Source of the DNA: Nemertoderma westbladi
Lineage: Eukaryota; Xenacoelomorpha; Nemertodermatida; Nemertodermatidae
Length of the DNA: 64,000 nucleotides
Reading direction: 5' to 3'
Assembly (NCBI GenBank): GCA_032718475.1
Contig: JAUCBJ010007068.1
Span: forward strand, 1 to 64,000
Positions 53,937-64,000 of this stretch are shown here, piece after piece. Position 1 is the stretch's first letter. Every line of letters starts with the position of its first letter. The translations under genes were made by a program, and so were the position numbers. The notes beneath the pieces are model-generated. The model ran no database searches. It saw only the letters and a program-made list of their open reading frames with translations, and was not told the origin of the DNA.

Positions 53937-54166
53937 TAGATCCTGCAAGGCCTGACTTTGATGAACAGATCTTTGCGAACGTAGATCGTAACTACTGAAC
54001 TACCGGTAGGTGAACTTAGATCCTAATTAGGTAAACTTAGATCCTAACCAGGTGAACTTAGATCCTAACTAGGTAAACTTAGATCCTAACCAGGTGAACT
54101 TAGATCCTAACTAGGTGAACGTGAACTTAGATCCTAACTAGCTGACTAGTTGAACTTAGATCCCAA
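53937..54166 (+). repeat. About 21-bp imperfect tandem repeat (AACTTAGATCCTAACTAGGTG)
   Basis: Eight or more copies of AACTTAGATCCTAACTAGGT with AACCAGGT and AATTAGGT variants, and single decayed units out to 54230. Confidence 0.85.
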
Positions 54167-55487
54167 TTTATGCTATTACTGTATTTGGTAGGCTAATCAT
54201 CATGCTTGTCGCGAAGCGAACTTAGATCCCACGTGTACTGTACGTTGGCCGTGTTCTATCGATACTATAGTATATTGTACTGTCAATGCTGCAATGTACT
54301 ATCAATCTGGGCGTAAAAATTTATTTATATATTGATAACTGAATTATAATTAAAAAATGTAATATATTTCGCCTATTTAAGAAAGGGAATGGGAAAATGA
54401 AAAAATCAAAAGTTGTAGAGAAACATCGACTTACAGTCTCTATGTCATTCTAGATGTCATTTCTCAAACTAGATACATTTTCTCTTACCTAACTCTTACC
54501 AACTCAATCCTGCTACTCACTGTTAGTCTGTCCGGTTTTACTCAAACTCGCGCCTCCACCATCTATCTGTGGCATTCATAGAACATGCAGTGAGTTACTG
54601 CCCACTGAGTTACTGCCCGCCGCCAGCCACTATTAAATTCACATTACACAATACCATTTGCTTGATTGACAGAAAGGCCTCTTACCACTACACAGTGGGC
54701 CAGAAACCCTGTGTTGTGGCCGAAATTTATCTTTTTTCGATTTTTCTTTTTTAAATTTTTTAATTGTAAATCATCATTGTTACCGTAACGACCAAGGCTA
54801 CTGGATCATTTTAGCAATAAACAAAGCGGCCCACGGAGGGGAGGGGAACCAACCCAGATGGGCAACCAGAGAATAAAAATGCTACTGTAGATTTGGTCTG
54901 CACCAAATCTATCATCCCCAAGTAAGGGCAACAATCTCACCCATTAAACCACACGGGAACCTTAGGTGTAACATACTGTCTGACTGGAGGCAATATGTAT
55001 AACATCCCTGTGTAACATACAGAGAAAGGCCAAGTTTGGCAGCTGAACATTAATCAGCAACCAGGCTGAGCCAAGCAGAGCCTCAGCTTTGGAGTCAAGT
55101 AATGTATATATTGGGTATAGCTATACAGTATTACCAAATAATTTATCTACAGACAAAGTGAAATAAATATATTATTTCCACAGCCAAACTTCTATTACCA
55201 CGCACCAGCGAAAGGAGCTTGTACACAACTGCTTAGGGGGTGGTGATTATAGATAAATAATTAATTAAATCTTGTACTGTTGCTGGTGCAACTACAAAAA
55301 ATAAATTAATATTCTGGAATCTTGAGAAAAGTACGTCATCTTACATCCGTGTTGCCAAAAGTATTTCTAGTTTTGTTTTAGGCGTCAATATTGTACCTGT
55401 AATTGCCTAACCGTGAAATTTACTGTAGCTGATAAATTTTAGGCAGATTTTTACAAATTATTACATTTCTGTACAAGTAGGCCTACA
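54167..55487. other. Intergenic, 1.3 kb; possible tRNA-related repeat
   Basis: 54790-54965 reads, on the minus strand, CCCGTGTGGTTTAATGGGTG, a box-A-like start, then an imperfect palindrome (GATTTGGT/ACCAAATC). This may be a SINE remnant, but no B box was found. The rest is AT-rich with no gene. Confidence 0.35.
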
Positions 55488-55707
55488 GTATATCGCGGTG
55501 TTTAAGGAGTCTATCCTCTGTGCATGTTTAATCTTATAGGCCTACATCACGGTGTTTAAGGAGTCTATCCTCTGTGCATGTTTAATCTTATAGGCCTACA
55601 TCGCGGTGTTTAAGGAGTTTATCCTCTTTGCATGTTTAATCTTATAGGCCTACATCGCGGTGTTTAAGGAGTTTATCCTCTTTGCATGTTTAATCTTATA
55701 GGCCTAC
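55488..55707 (+). repeat. 54-bp tandem repeat, four copies
   Basis: The unit contains TAGGCCTACATCGCGGTGTT, TAAGGAGTCTATCC and GCATGTTTAATCTTA. The first two copies share CTCTGTGC and the last two share CTCTTTGC, showing stepwise duplication. Confidence 0.9.
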
Positions 55708-56004
55708 AACACAATTTTCTATACTATACCATCATAAATACTCTTTACTTTGAGTATACTGTTGTATAAGAGTTCTAGAAAATTTGAAATTATTTATTCA
55801 AGAACAAATGTTTTTGGTGCTACTTGCAAAGGCATACTTGGCGGGGGCGGCGGCGGGGGTGCGGGGGGGGGGGGGGGGGGGAGGGGGGGGGGCTCCACTA
55901 TAGTGAGTGTGCCCATATTTTAATTGTATACATGTCCCTTGTAATTACAAAATTAATTTAGATGGTGCCAGCCAGCTTCAACGAGATAATCCCCTTACGA
56001 CTTA
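55708..56004. other. Intergenic with long G-rich tract
   Basis: 55840-55892 is almost pure G (interrupted by A or C), which is G-quadruplex prone and a likely sequencing weak spot. Nothing else was seen. Confidence 0.5.
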
Positions 56005-56259
56005 GGCCGGGTTGCACACGTTGACTTAAGTTAAGTAGAAAACTTAAATTAAGTTTATGGTATTACGTTGCACAACAATTTTCTTAACTTAAGTAGATAC
56101 TTAAAATTTAGAGATAAGTGTCTATTTTTAAGTCTGCCAAAAACGAATCTTAGTGAATTTATTATTAGCTATTATTACAATTATTTAATATTAAATTGGA
56201 CATTTCAGTGTTACCAATATTATGTTTACCTCAGAATAGGAATTCGTACCCCACGCGGC

Positions 56260-57217
56260 CATACATTTACGAACTGTATAATGAAACAGTCAACTTATGA
56301 CCGATTCGGTTCTGCAAGGACAATTTTCGGTATATCTGCAATCTGATTCGTCTCGACAGAATCCAAGCTGGAAACAAAGGCCTGACCGTTGAAGTTGAAG
56401 CTGGCAGTGGCCCTACTATTTTATGCAAGTGTGAGCTTCCTGAATCTAGCTGGAGACAGTTTGACAATTCACAAATCATCTACTAGTCGAGCCGTTCCGG
56501 ATGTTTCAAACACCCTGACCCGAAAATTAGACCAGTTTGTGAAATTCCCTTCTACACCCAGCGAAATTCAAAAAGTTTAAGCGGAATTCTTTGAAATTGC
56601 TGGTTTTCCTGGAGTTACTAACGCCATTGACGCAACTATGTGAAAATCCCTGCTCCTTACAGCGATCAAGCGCCATACTACATTAACAGAAAAGGGTACA
56701 GTAGCATTAAACGTTCAAGCAATTTGTGATGCAAAATGTCAATTTTTGAACGCTAAACTGGCCAGAAAGTGCCCATGACGCCCGTATTTGGTCCAATAGC
56801 TCACTTGGAATGGAGTACGATCAGGGAAAATGAAAGGAACTCATTTTAGGCGATAGTGGCTATACGTATACACCTCTTCTTTTAACTCCGCTTCTTAACC
56901 CAAATCCACAGACTAAAGCGGAAATTAATTACAACTGGGCGCAAATCCAGACCATCAAGACACGCAATACAGTTGAAAGGGCATTTGGACAGTTAAAGAG
57001 AAAGTTCCATTGCTTGCATGGCGAAATTAGAATGCAGCCAGTTCGAGTCTGCCGCGTAATTTCGGCTTGTTTCGTATTGCACAATATTGCCAAAATAAGG
57101 GGTGAACAGTTTGAGGAAGACGAGGACGTGGAAGAATTAGATAACAGTGAAGATTATTCTGGTTCACAAAATGGTCAAACGTATCGTGCACATTTTATTC
57201 AGAAGTATTTTGGATAA
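56260..57217 (+). pseudogene. Broken Harbinger transposase (HARBI1-like)
   Basis: Recognisable blocks lie in several frames: LNLAGDSLTIHKSSTSRAV (from about 56440), FPGVTNAIDAT with the first catalytic Asp (about 56610), PYYINRKGYSS, LGDSGYTYTPL with the second Asp (about 56850), NTVERAFGQLKRKF with the Glu (about 56970) and a C-terminal VCRVISACFVLHNIA in the last frame, which ends at 57217. An in-frame TAA at 56578-56580 and several shifts between the blocks break the gene. The C-terminal 67 residues remain open. It could not make an active transposase as it stands. Confidence 0.85.
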
Positions 57218-57341
57218 AAAAGGATATTGTTTCCAAATTATATATCAAACTAGCACACCATTGTACTGTACTTTAGACAACTGTAGATTACATAATGAAT
57301 ATTATGAATTGCACAATATTAAACATTCATATTATACAGTA

Positions 57342-58178
57342 CTACTGTATATTATTTGCACTGTTTTCATATTCACAAATAGTCTCCAGAAACAAAATAT
57401 CCGCAGCTGCATCCACCATGCCATTAGGAGCCGGGGGAGGCAGCAGACCAGTAAGAGCCGAAACTTCTGCTTTTGTTTTAATTGTCTTCAGATAGATAAG
57501 ATAGCGGTTCTCTCGGATAAACTGGCGATTCTCCGCGATCAGCAGGTTCTGCGCCTCCAATGGTGAAATCAATGTGTCCTGAGAGCGGGACCCTTTTTTT
57601 TGCGGATGAGAAGAGTAGTCTGGGTTTCGAGGAGTGGAAGCCTGTTTAAAGTAGCCCCCTGGCGACTTCAGGCTCTGGCCCAAGTCCATCAGGATCTGGC
57701 CGTCCTCTTCATGGTCTGGTTGGTCATTACCCTGACTAACCGTGACCGGGATAGCTGCAACCGATGCGCCACTTTCTGCACCCGACTGTATTCCTTTCAG
57801 GATTTGCCCTTTGGACCCATGAACAATATCGTACAGTTTCAGGATGAAAACTTTCGGAGTTTTAGGCTCTGGTCCGCCGCCAGTCTCATGGTATTTTGCT
57901 GCGCGTGCGTAAACTTTCATGGAATCTTTCAGATTGTTTAGCTTCTTCTCGAGCCCATCGAGACTCCGTTTTACATCGGGATTTGACCTTAAGTATGACT
58001 CCAAGATAGCTTCCCACTTCTTAGATTTTGAATCTGCATTTATTCCTCTAGATTTGTCGAAACTGGCAATGAGATGAGTATGGTGAGGTTCATACAACTC
58101 GACCAGAGTGCAGCAATCCTTGTCAGTCCAATTAGCTTCCCTAGTTTTAGCTTCTTTCGCTGCAGGGGCCATTTTCAA
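57342..58178 (-). CDS. Myb/SANT-like DNA-binding protein of the Harbinger element
   Basis: An intact 278-residue ORF. Residues about 15-100 form a trihelix/Myb-SANT-like domain (NWTDKDCCTLVELYEPHH, SKSKKWEAILESYL, RSLDGLEKKLNNLKDSMKVY), with the spaced Trp residues typical of the accessory protein that PIF/Harbinger elements encode. That protein carries the transposase to the nucleus and to the TIRs. The middle is Gly/Ser/Pro-rich; residues about 210-245 (AQNLLIAENRQFIRENRYLI) look helical, perhaps a coiled coil. It faces the transposase tail to tail with a 124-bp gap. Unlike the transposase, it has no stop or shift. Confidence 0.85.
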   Translation of the reverse strand: MKMAPAAKEAKTREANWTDKDCCTLVELYEPHHTHLIASFDKSRGINADSKSKKWEAILESYLRSNPDVKRSLDGLEKKLNNLKDSMKVYARAAKYHETGGGPEPKTPKVFILKLYDIVHGSKGQILKGIQSGAESGASVAAIPVTVSQGNDQPDHEEDGQILMDLGQSLKSPGGYFKQASTPRNPDYSSHPQKKGSRSQDTLISPLEAQNLLIAENRQFIRENRYLIYLKTIKTKAEVSALTGLLPPPAPNGMVDAAADILFLETICEYENSANNIQ

Positions 58179-58897
58179 AAAATGGGCTTGCTAAAAATGT
58201 TTGTTGTATGATAGATGGTGCATTCAAATAATACTTTAAAGAAAAGAGATTCCAGAGAACTGGGTTCTTGTGTAACTAAAGCAACTAACTACATAATGTC
58301 GTTATTAATTCCTCGTTTTTATATAATCATTGTTATTGTTGTTATGTTGCTATGCAACGTTAAGCAATTCCTTGCACTGTTAGCCTGGCTCTTTCCAGCG
58401 TTGCAACACTACTGTGGTTATTCTGAGTAATTCATATAGCTAGTTTTTGTTAGCTAGTAAATTTTTTTTTAAATTATATTGTCTTGTAATTTTATTTGGA
58501 ATACAACACTTTACTTGGAAAGTCAAAATATTCTAGAATAAGTAAAAATATGTAACGTAAATATATTATATAGAATTCTTTTTTAAATAGCTAGGTAGTA
58601 TTTTGAAAAATAGTAGCTACCATAAAAAATTATATTGGATGAATGTAGTCTATATTCTAGAACGAAATATTTAAAAATCAAAGACACTTTATAGCCAGTG
58701 GAAAGCAATTGCATGGCGGTGTCGACATGGCGAACTAGTACCGTTCTGATTTTTTAACTTAAGTACCTACTTAGTTAAGAAAACTTAACTTTAGAATGAG
58801 CAACGCAATTTTACTTAAGTCTAAGTGCCTACTTAACTAAGTTGCAACTTAAGTAAAAAATAGACACTTAACTTAAGTCAACGTGTGCAACCCGGCC

Positions 58898-59680
58898 AAT
58901 GTCGATCTGATTACAAAGTAATACATATAGACTGTAAATACAATATAATTAATATATATTTATTACTAGCTACCATATAATAAACACTAGCTACCAATAA
59001 ATTACCAGCTACTACAAAATCGAATGCCCATCAATAATATCACATAATAAATATTTGAAAAACCATCAATCCTATGCTAAAATCGTCCCTTATGGTCGGT
59101 CGGTCACACAAGCTATAGTACTGCCGGTTTTTTTTGATCTGGAACAAAATTTGGCCTCCTGATAGTAAGATGGTAGCTAGTAGTAATTTTGATTCTTGTA
59201 CTTTTTACTAAGGTAACTAATTAAAAAACATATTTAAATTTTCTTTTAAACAAAATCATATTTAATTTAAACATCAATAATATTTATTTGGTATACACTT
59301 CTTAGTCACCCAATAGCTACTAGGTAGCTAATACTAGGTAGCTAGTAAATAACTTGGCCTACTCTCTAGTCATGGTAGCCAGTACCTATATTTACTAGCT
59401 TGGTGTTTATTAGTGTTTTCCAAACAAATTATTTATGTGTTTATAAATGCACATTTTTTATGACATTATTGTTCAGGAAGATAAATTATCGCTTAGTCGC
59501 CTAGCACTAATTCGATATGGGTCACCCAATTTTGAAAATTTACAAAATCACCTAAAATTCTATATCTTTTATGAATTATATATCTATTAAATTCAATATA
59601 AATCATTTATAGGTGCTTTTTAAGAGATAGGCCTACTCGCCTGGCAGCACATCAAACTGGGGGAGGATGCAATCGTAGAG
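58898..59680. other. Intergenic: AT-rich, no gene
   Basis: Has scattered CTAGCTACC / GGTAGCTAG words, perhaps a degraded repeat. No ORF. Confidence 0.45.
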
Positions 59681-59831
59681 GGTTAGGGTTAGGAATTAGT
59701 CACACTAGCCTGGGAGGCGCGTAGCAGTTGGGTTAGGAATTAGTCACACTAGCCTGGGAGGCGCGTAGCAGTTGGGTTAGGAAATAGTCACACTAGCCTG
59801 GGAGGCGCGTAGCAGTTGGGTTAGGAAATAG
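59681..59831 (+). repeat. 44-bp satellite, left segment
   Basis: Opens with GGTTAGGGTTAGG, then units made of GGTTAGGAATTAGTCACAC and TAGCCTGGGAGGCGCGTAGC. It is cut at 59831 by the Mutator-like element. Confidence 0.9.
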
Positions 59832-61971
59832 GGATAGTTCTTTTTACAGAACACAGCAGAACACAGTAGAACACAGCAGAACACAATAGAATACAGGCGG
59901 AACATAGGCGAACACAGCTGTAATTAAAATCTACACCAAAAAATAACACACTTGGGAAAGTACCGGACTTAATCATACAACTGTAAGATGTCAATTACAT
60001 ATTTAAATTAAAAGGCGGTTTTCCATATCCTCCAATATAAATCGCAATAATTTTTATTGTCCGTTTAAATCCTTTTTTTGTCCTTTTTTTTATTTTTTAT
60101 GTCCTCCAAAAGTCTAATGTTAGGTTCCATGCTACCGGTTTCTCTACTGCTGTTCTCTCAGGCTATCAGTACCGGTATTAGTATATACAGTATAGCATTA
60201 TTTTGCTGAATTGTATGTACAGATGTAGGTATAAAGCAGGTATTTCTGTATTTTAGTACCGGCACCGGTACTGCTATAGGCCTACTGTGTAGCCTACCAT
60301 TTAAATACGGTAATGGTAGGCCTACCGGTTGTGCTAATAAATTTTAAATAATTGATAGGCCAAACTGGATTGGAGGATTTTTAAAATGTGGATATACCTT
60401 TCACATAATTTAGGCCTATTACTGTATTAGTTTTATCGTCTCTGTAACCTGCTCCTTTCCCTCAATTAGTTAAATTATCGTTTATTGTTTTGGTTAGAAA
60501 ATCCCGCCTCTGTAACCTACCCCTTTCCCTCAATTAGTTAAATGATCGTTTATTGTTTTGGTTAGAAAATCCCGCCTCTGTAACCTGCTCCTTTCCCTGA
60601 ATTGGTAAAGTGACCGTTTATTGTTTTGGTTAGAAAGGCCCGCCTCTGTAACCTGCCCCTTTCCCTCAATTAGTTAAATGATCGTTTATTGTTTTGGTTA
60701 GAAAATCCCGCCTCTGTAACCTGCTCCTTTCCCTCAATTAGTTAAGTGATCGTTTATTGTTTTGGTTAGAAAATTCCGCCTCTGTAACCTGTCCCTTTCC
60801 CTCAATTAGTTAAATGATCGTTTATTGTTTTGGTTAGAAAATCCCGCCTCTGTAACCTGCTCCTTTCCCTCAATAAGTTAAGTGATCGTTTATTGTTTTG
60901 GTTAGAAAATCCCGCCTCTGTAACCTGCTCCTTTCCCTCAATTAGTTAAGTGATCGTTTATTGTTTTGGTTAGAAAATCCCGTCTCTGTAACCTGCTCCT
61001 TTCCCTGATTTGGTAAAGTGACTGTTTATTGTTTTGGTTAGAAAACTCGGCCTTAACCTGCTCCTTTCCATCAATTGGTAATTGTTTTTGGCTATAAAAT
61101 GAGTGTTTTGCTACGTCATGTGGTATTCGATTATCGACTTATCGACTTATCTTTTTACCACAGGCGCATATGGAAATCTATCTCATAGTCTATAAATCAT
61201 AGAATCATGGAATGTTTTGGCACAGGCATAGTGAAATCAACTGTCTGACAGTCCAGAAATCAGCAGTCTGACAGTTTGAAGAAATACATACATAAAAAAA
61301 GTCATTAAAAGGACAATAAAAATCATTAAATGGACAACAAAAGTCATTATGCATAATTCGTAAAAAAAAATGACAAAAAAGTCAAATAAAAGGACATAAA
61401 AAATCACTGCCAATATAAATTACCTGATCAGAGTTGCCTGATCAGCTGTTCGGTTAGGCCTGTACCTGTTACTAGTCCTTAGTCCAGCAGTCTGCCTGTT
61501 AGCCTGTTCCAGTGCTGCAGTAGGCCTAGTGCTGTAGAGACATGTACAGACTGACAGACTGTACATTGTACAGGCAGACAGATGTAGGCTTCCTAGAAGT
61601 GGATATGATACGGAATATTGGTACTAACTGACTCATGTGCAATTACCGGGCACAGTGTAGAGTATATTACCAATGTACTGATGTAGGCCTACTCAGCTAC
61701 CGGTACTGTACTGCTGTAGAACTAACCAACTCTCCATGGTTACAGGATAATGAGAAGTAATTTATTTTGGAGGATATGGGAAACCGCCATTTAATTTAAA
61801 TATGTAATTGACATCTTACAGTTGTATGATTAAATCCGGTACTTTCCCAAGTGTGTTATTTTTTGGTGTAGATTTTAATTACAGCTGTGTTCGCCTATGT
61901 TCCGCCTTGTATTCTATTGTGTTCTGCTGTGTTCTACTGTGTTCTGCTGTGTTCTGTAAAAAGATATATCC
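59832..61971. mobile_element. Mutator-like (MULE) non-autonomous element with about 215-bp TIRs
   Basis: The TIRs (59832-60045 and 61757-61971) are nearly identical in inverse orientation, starting GGATAnnTCTTTTTACAGAA. The 9-bp AGGAAATAG is directly repeated at 59823-59831 and 61972-61980. Long TIRs with a 9-bp duplication are the Mutator signature. No transposase ORF; the interior is a 68-bp minisatellite plus AT-rich sequence with GGACA words. It is inserted in the 44-bp satellite. Confidence 0.85.
60440..61075 (+). repeat. 68-bp minisatellite inside the MULE, about nine copies
   Basis: The unit contains CTCTGTAACCTGCTCCTTTC, CCTCAATTAGTTAA and TTTATTGTTTTGGTTAGAAA. The last copies are truncated or diverged. 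The same monomer occurs inverted at 46783-46995. Confidence 0.93.
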
Positions 61972-64000
61972 AGGAAATAGGCATACTAGCCTGGGAGGTG
62001 CGTAGCAGTGAGGTTAGAAATTAGTCACACTAGCCTGGGAGGTGCATAGCAGTAGGGTTAGGAATTAGTCACACTAGCCTGGGAGGTGCGTAGCAGTTGG
62101 GTTACGAATTAGTCTCACTAGCCTGGGAGGTGCGTAGCAGTGAGGTTAAGAATTAGTAACACTAGCCTGGGAGGTGCATAGCAGTAGGGTTAGGAAATAG
62201 TCACACTAGCCTAGCCTGGGAGGTGCGTAGCAGTAGAGTTAGGAATTAGTCACACTAGCCTGGGAGGTGCGTAGCAGTAGGGTTAGGAATTTAGTCACAC
62301 TAGCCTGGGAGGTGCGTAGCAGTGAGGTTAGGAATAAGTCACACTAGCCTGGGAGGTGCGTTGCAGTAGGGTTAGGAATTAGTCTCACTAGCCTGGGAGG
62401 TGCGTAGAAGTAGGGTTAGGAATTAGTCACACTAGCCTGGGAGGTGCGTAGCAGTAGGGTTACGAATTAGTCTCACTAGCCTGGGAGGTGCGTAGGAGTA
62501 GGGTTAGGAATTAGTCACACTAGCCTGGGAGGTGCGTGGCAGTATGGTTGTTAGGAATTAGTCACACTAGCATCGGAGGTGCGTGGCAGTATGGTTGTTA
62601 GTAATTAGTCACACTAGCCTGGGAGGTGCATAGCAGTAGGGTTACGAATTAGTCTCACTAGCCTGGGAGGTGAGTAGCAGTTGGGTTAGGAATTAGTCAC
62701 ACTAGCCTGGGAGGTGCGTAGCAGTAGGGTTACGAATTAGTCTCACTAGCCTGGGAGGTGCGTAGCAGTAGGGTTACGAATTAGTCACACTAGCCTGGGA
62801 GGTGCGTAGAAGTAGGGTTAGGAATTAGTCACACTAGCCTGGGAGGTGCGTAGCAGTAGGGTTACGAATTAGTCACACTAGCCAGGGAGGTGCGTAGGAG
62901 TAGGGTTAGGAATTAGTCACACTAGCCTGGGAGGTGAGTAGAAGTAGGGTTAGGAATTAGTCACACTAGCCTGGGGGGTGCGTAGAAGTAGGGTTAGGAA
63001 TTAGTCACACTAGCCTGGGAGGTGCGTAGCAGTAGGGTTACGAATTAGTCACACTAGCCAGGGAGGTGCGTAGGAGTAGGGTTAGGAATTAGTCACACTA
63101 GCCTGGGAGGTGAGTAGAAGTAGGGTTAGGAATTAGTCACACTAGCCTGGGAGGTGCGTAGCAGTAGGGTTACGAATTAGTCACACTAGCCAGGGAGGTG
63201 CGTAGGAGTAGGGTTAGGAATTAGTCACACTAGCCTGGGAGGTGAGTAGAAGTAGGGTTAGGAATTAGTCACACTAGCCTGGGAGGTGAGTAGAAGTAGG
63301 GTTAGGAATTTGTCACACTAGCCTGGGAGGTGCGTAGGAGTAGGGTTAGGAATTAGTCACACTATCCTGGGAGGTGCGTAGCAGTGAGGTTAGGAATTAG
63401 TCACACTAGCCTGGAAGGTGCGTAGCATTAGGGTTAGGAATTAGTCACACTAGCCTGGGAGGTTCGTAGCAGTAGGGTTACGAATTAGTCACACTAGCCT
63501 GGGAGGGGCGTAGCAGTAGGGTTACGAATTAGTCACACTAGCCTGGGAGGTGCATAGCAGTGAGGTTAGTAATTAGGCACACTAGCCTGAGAGGTGCGTA
63601 GCAGTAGGGTTACGAATTAGTCTCATTAGCCTGGGAGGTGAGTAGCAGTTGGGTTAGGAATTAGTCACACTAGCCTGGGAGGTGCGTGGCAGTAGGGTTA
63701 GGAATTAGTCACACTAGCCAGGGAGGTGCGTAGGAGTAGGGTTACGATGTGGTCACACTAGCCTGGGAGGTGCGTATCAGTAGGGTTAGGAATTAGTCAC
63801 ACTAGTCTGGGAGGTGCGTAGCAGTAGGGTTACGAATTAGTCTCATTAGCCTGGGAGGTGAGTAGCAGTAGGGTTACGAATTAGTCTCACTAGCCTGGGA
63901 GGTGCGTAGCAGTAGGGTTACGAATTAGTCACACTAGCCAGGGAGGTGCGTAGGAGTAGGGTTACGATGTGGTCACACTAGCCTGGGAGGTGCGTATCAG
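61972..64000 (+). repeat. 44-bp satellite, right segment, running off the window
   Basis: About 46 units of GGTTAGGAATTAGTCACAC, TAGCCTGGGAGGTGCGTAGC, AGTAG. Variants (GTTACGAATTAG, TAGCCAGGGAGG, GTAGGAGTAG) recur in a patterned order, showing higher-order repeats. Each unit contains TAGGGTTAGG, a telomere-like word. No gene. Confidence 0.95.

Larger units (their letters stand above)
56005..58897. mobile_element. PIF/Harbinger DNA transposon, 2.9 kb
   Basis: TIRs begin GGCCGGGTTGCACACGTTGA at 56005 and in reverse complement at 58897, with subterminal ACTTAAGTTAAG palindromes. Inside are the two genes of this superfamily in convergent orientation: a DDE transposase (plus) and a Myb/SANT-like DNA-binding protein (minus). 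The flanks are TTA on the left and AAT on the right, so the usual 3-bp duplication is not exact. Confidence 0.88.

Noticed and set aside
54790-54965. tRNA gene on the minus strand
   Set aside because: Only a box-A-like segment; no box B, no cloverleaf.

Overview
The window is animal nuclear DNA, most likely from an aquatic invertebrate. It is AT-rich and intron-rich, carries CR1-like LINEs, PIF/Harbinger, Mutator-like and TA-duplicating DNA transposons and tRNA-derived repeats, and has no bacterial-style operons. The species cannot be fixed from the sequence.

The main gene is on the minus strand. Ten phase-compatible exons between 48789 and 5258 encode the first 664 residues of a membrane-associated phosphatidylinositol transfer protein (PITPNM / retinal degeneration B family). 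In order they give an N-terminal PITP domain (exons 1-4), an acidic FFAT-type VAP-binding motif (exon 5) and the DDHD region (exons 6-10). The C-terminal part (LNS2) was not found and probably lies beyond position 1. Introns make up almost all of this gene. Intron 5 alone is about 25.2 kb, of which about 20.8 kb is one 45-bp satellite array. It also holds an intact, intronless, antisense cyclophilin A gene.

Layout from left to right: a partial unknown ORF (1-426); copies of a dispersed repeat family whose terminus reads GTGGGGCGAG; a truncated LINE; a 16-bp array (3076-4672); a slightly defective tRNA-Gly; exons 10 to 6 (5258-7248); the cyclophilin gene (8440-8931); the 45-bp satellite (10612-31400); exon 5; a 15-bp array (33523-35557); a 25-bp array (37420-38855, decaying to 39312); a second 15-bp array (42218-42640); exons 4 to 1 (43208-48789); a 5'-truncated CR1-like LINE with a long intact EN/RT reading frame (49144-51687), head to head with the gene start; several short transposons; a Harbinger element with a broken transposase and an intact Myb/SANT-like gene (56005-58897); and a 44-bp satellite (59681 to the right edge) split by a Mutator-like element with long TIRs.

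Almost half of the window (roughly 29-30 kb) is tandem repeat, in at least eight unrelated families. The most notable non-genic signals are: a satellite that looks amplified from a piece of a dispersed repeat; a hairpin MITE whose empty site is preserved in the opposite TIR of its host element; and a minisatellite monomer shared by two different transposon-like elements. Assignments rest on reading and manual comparison within the window and on recalled family knowledge. No database search was run.
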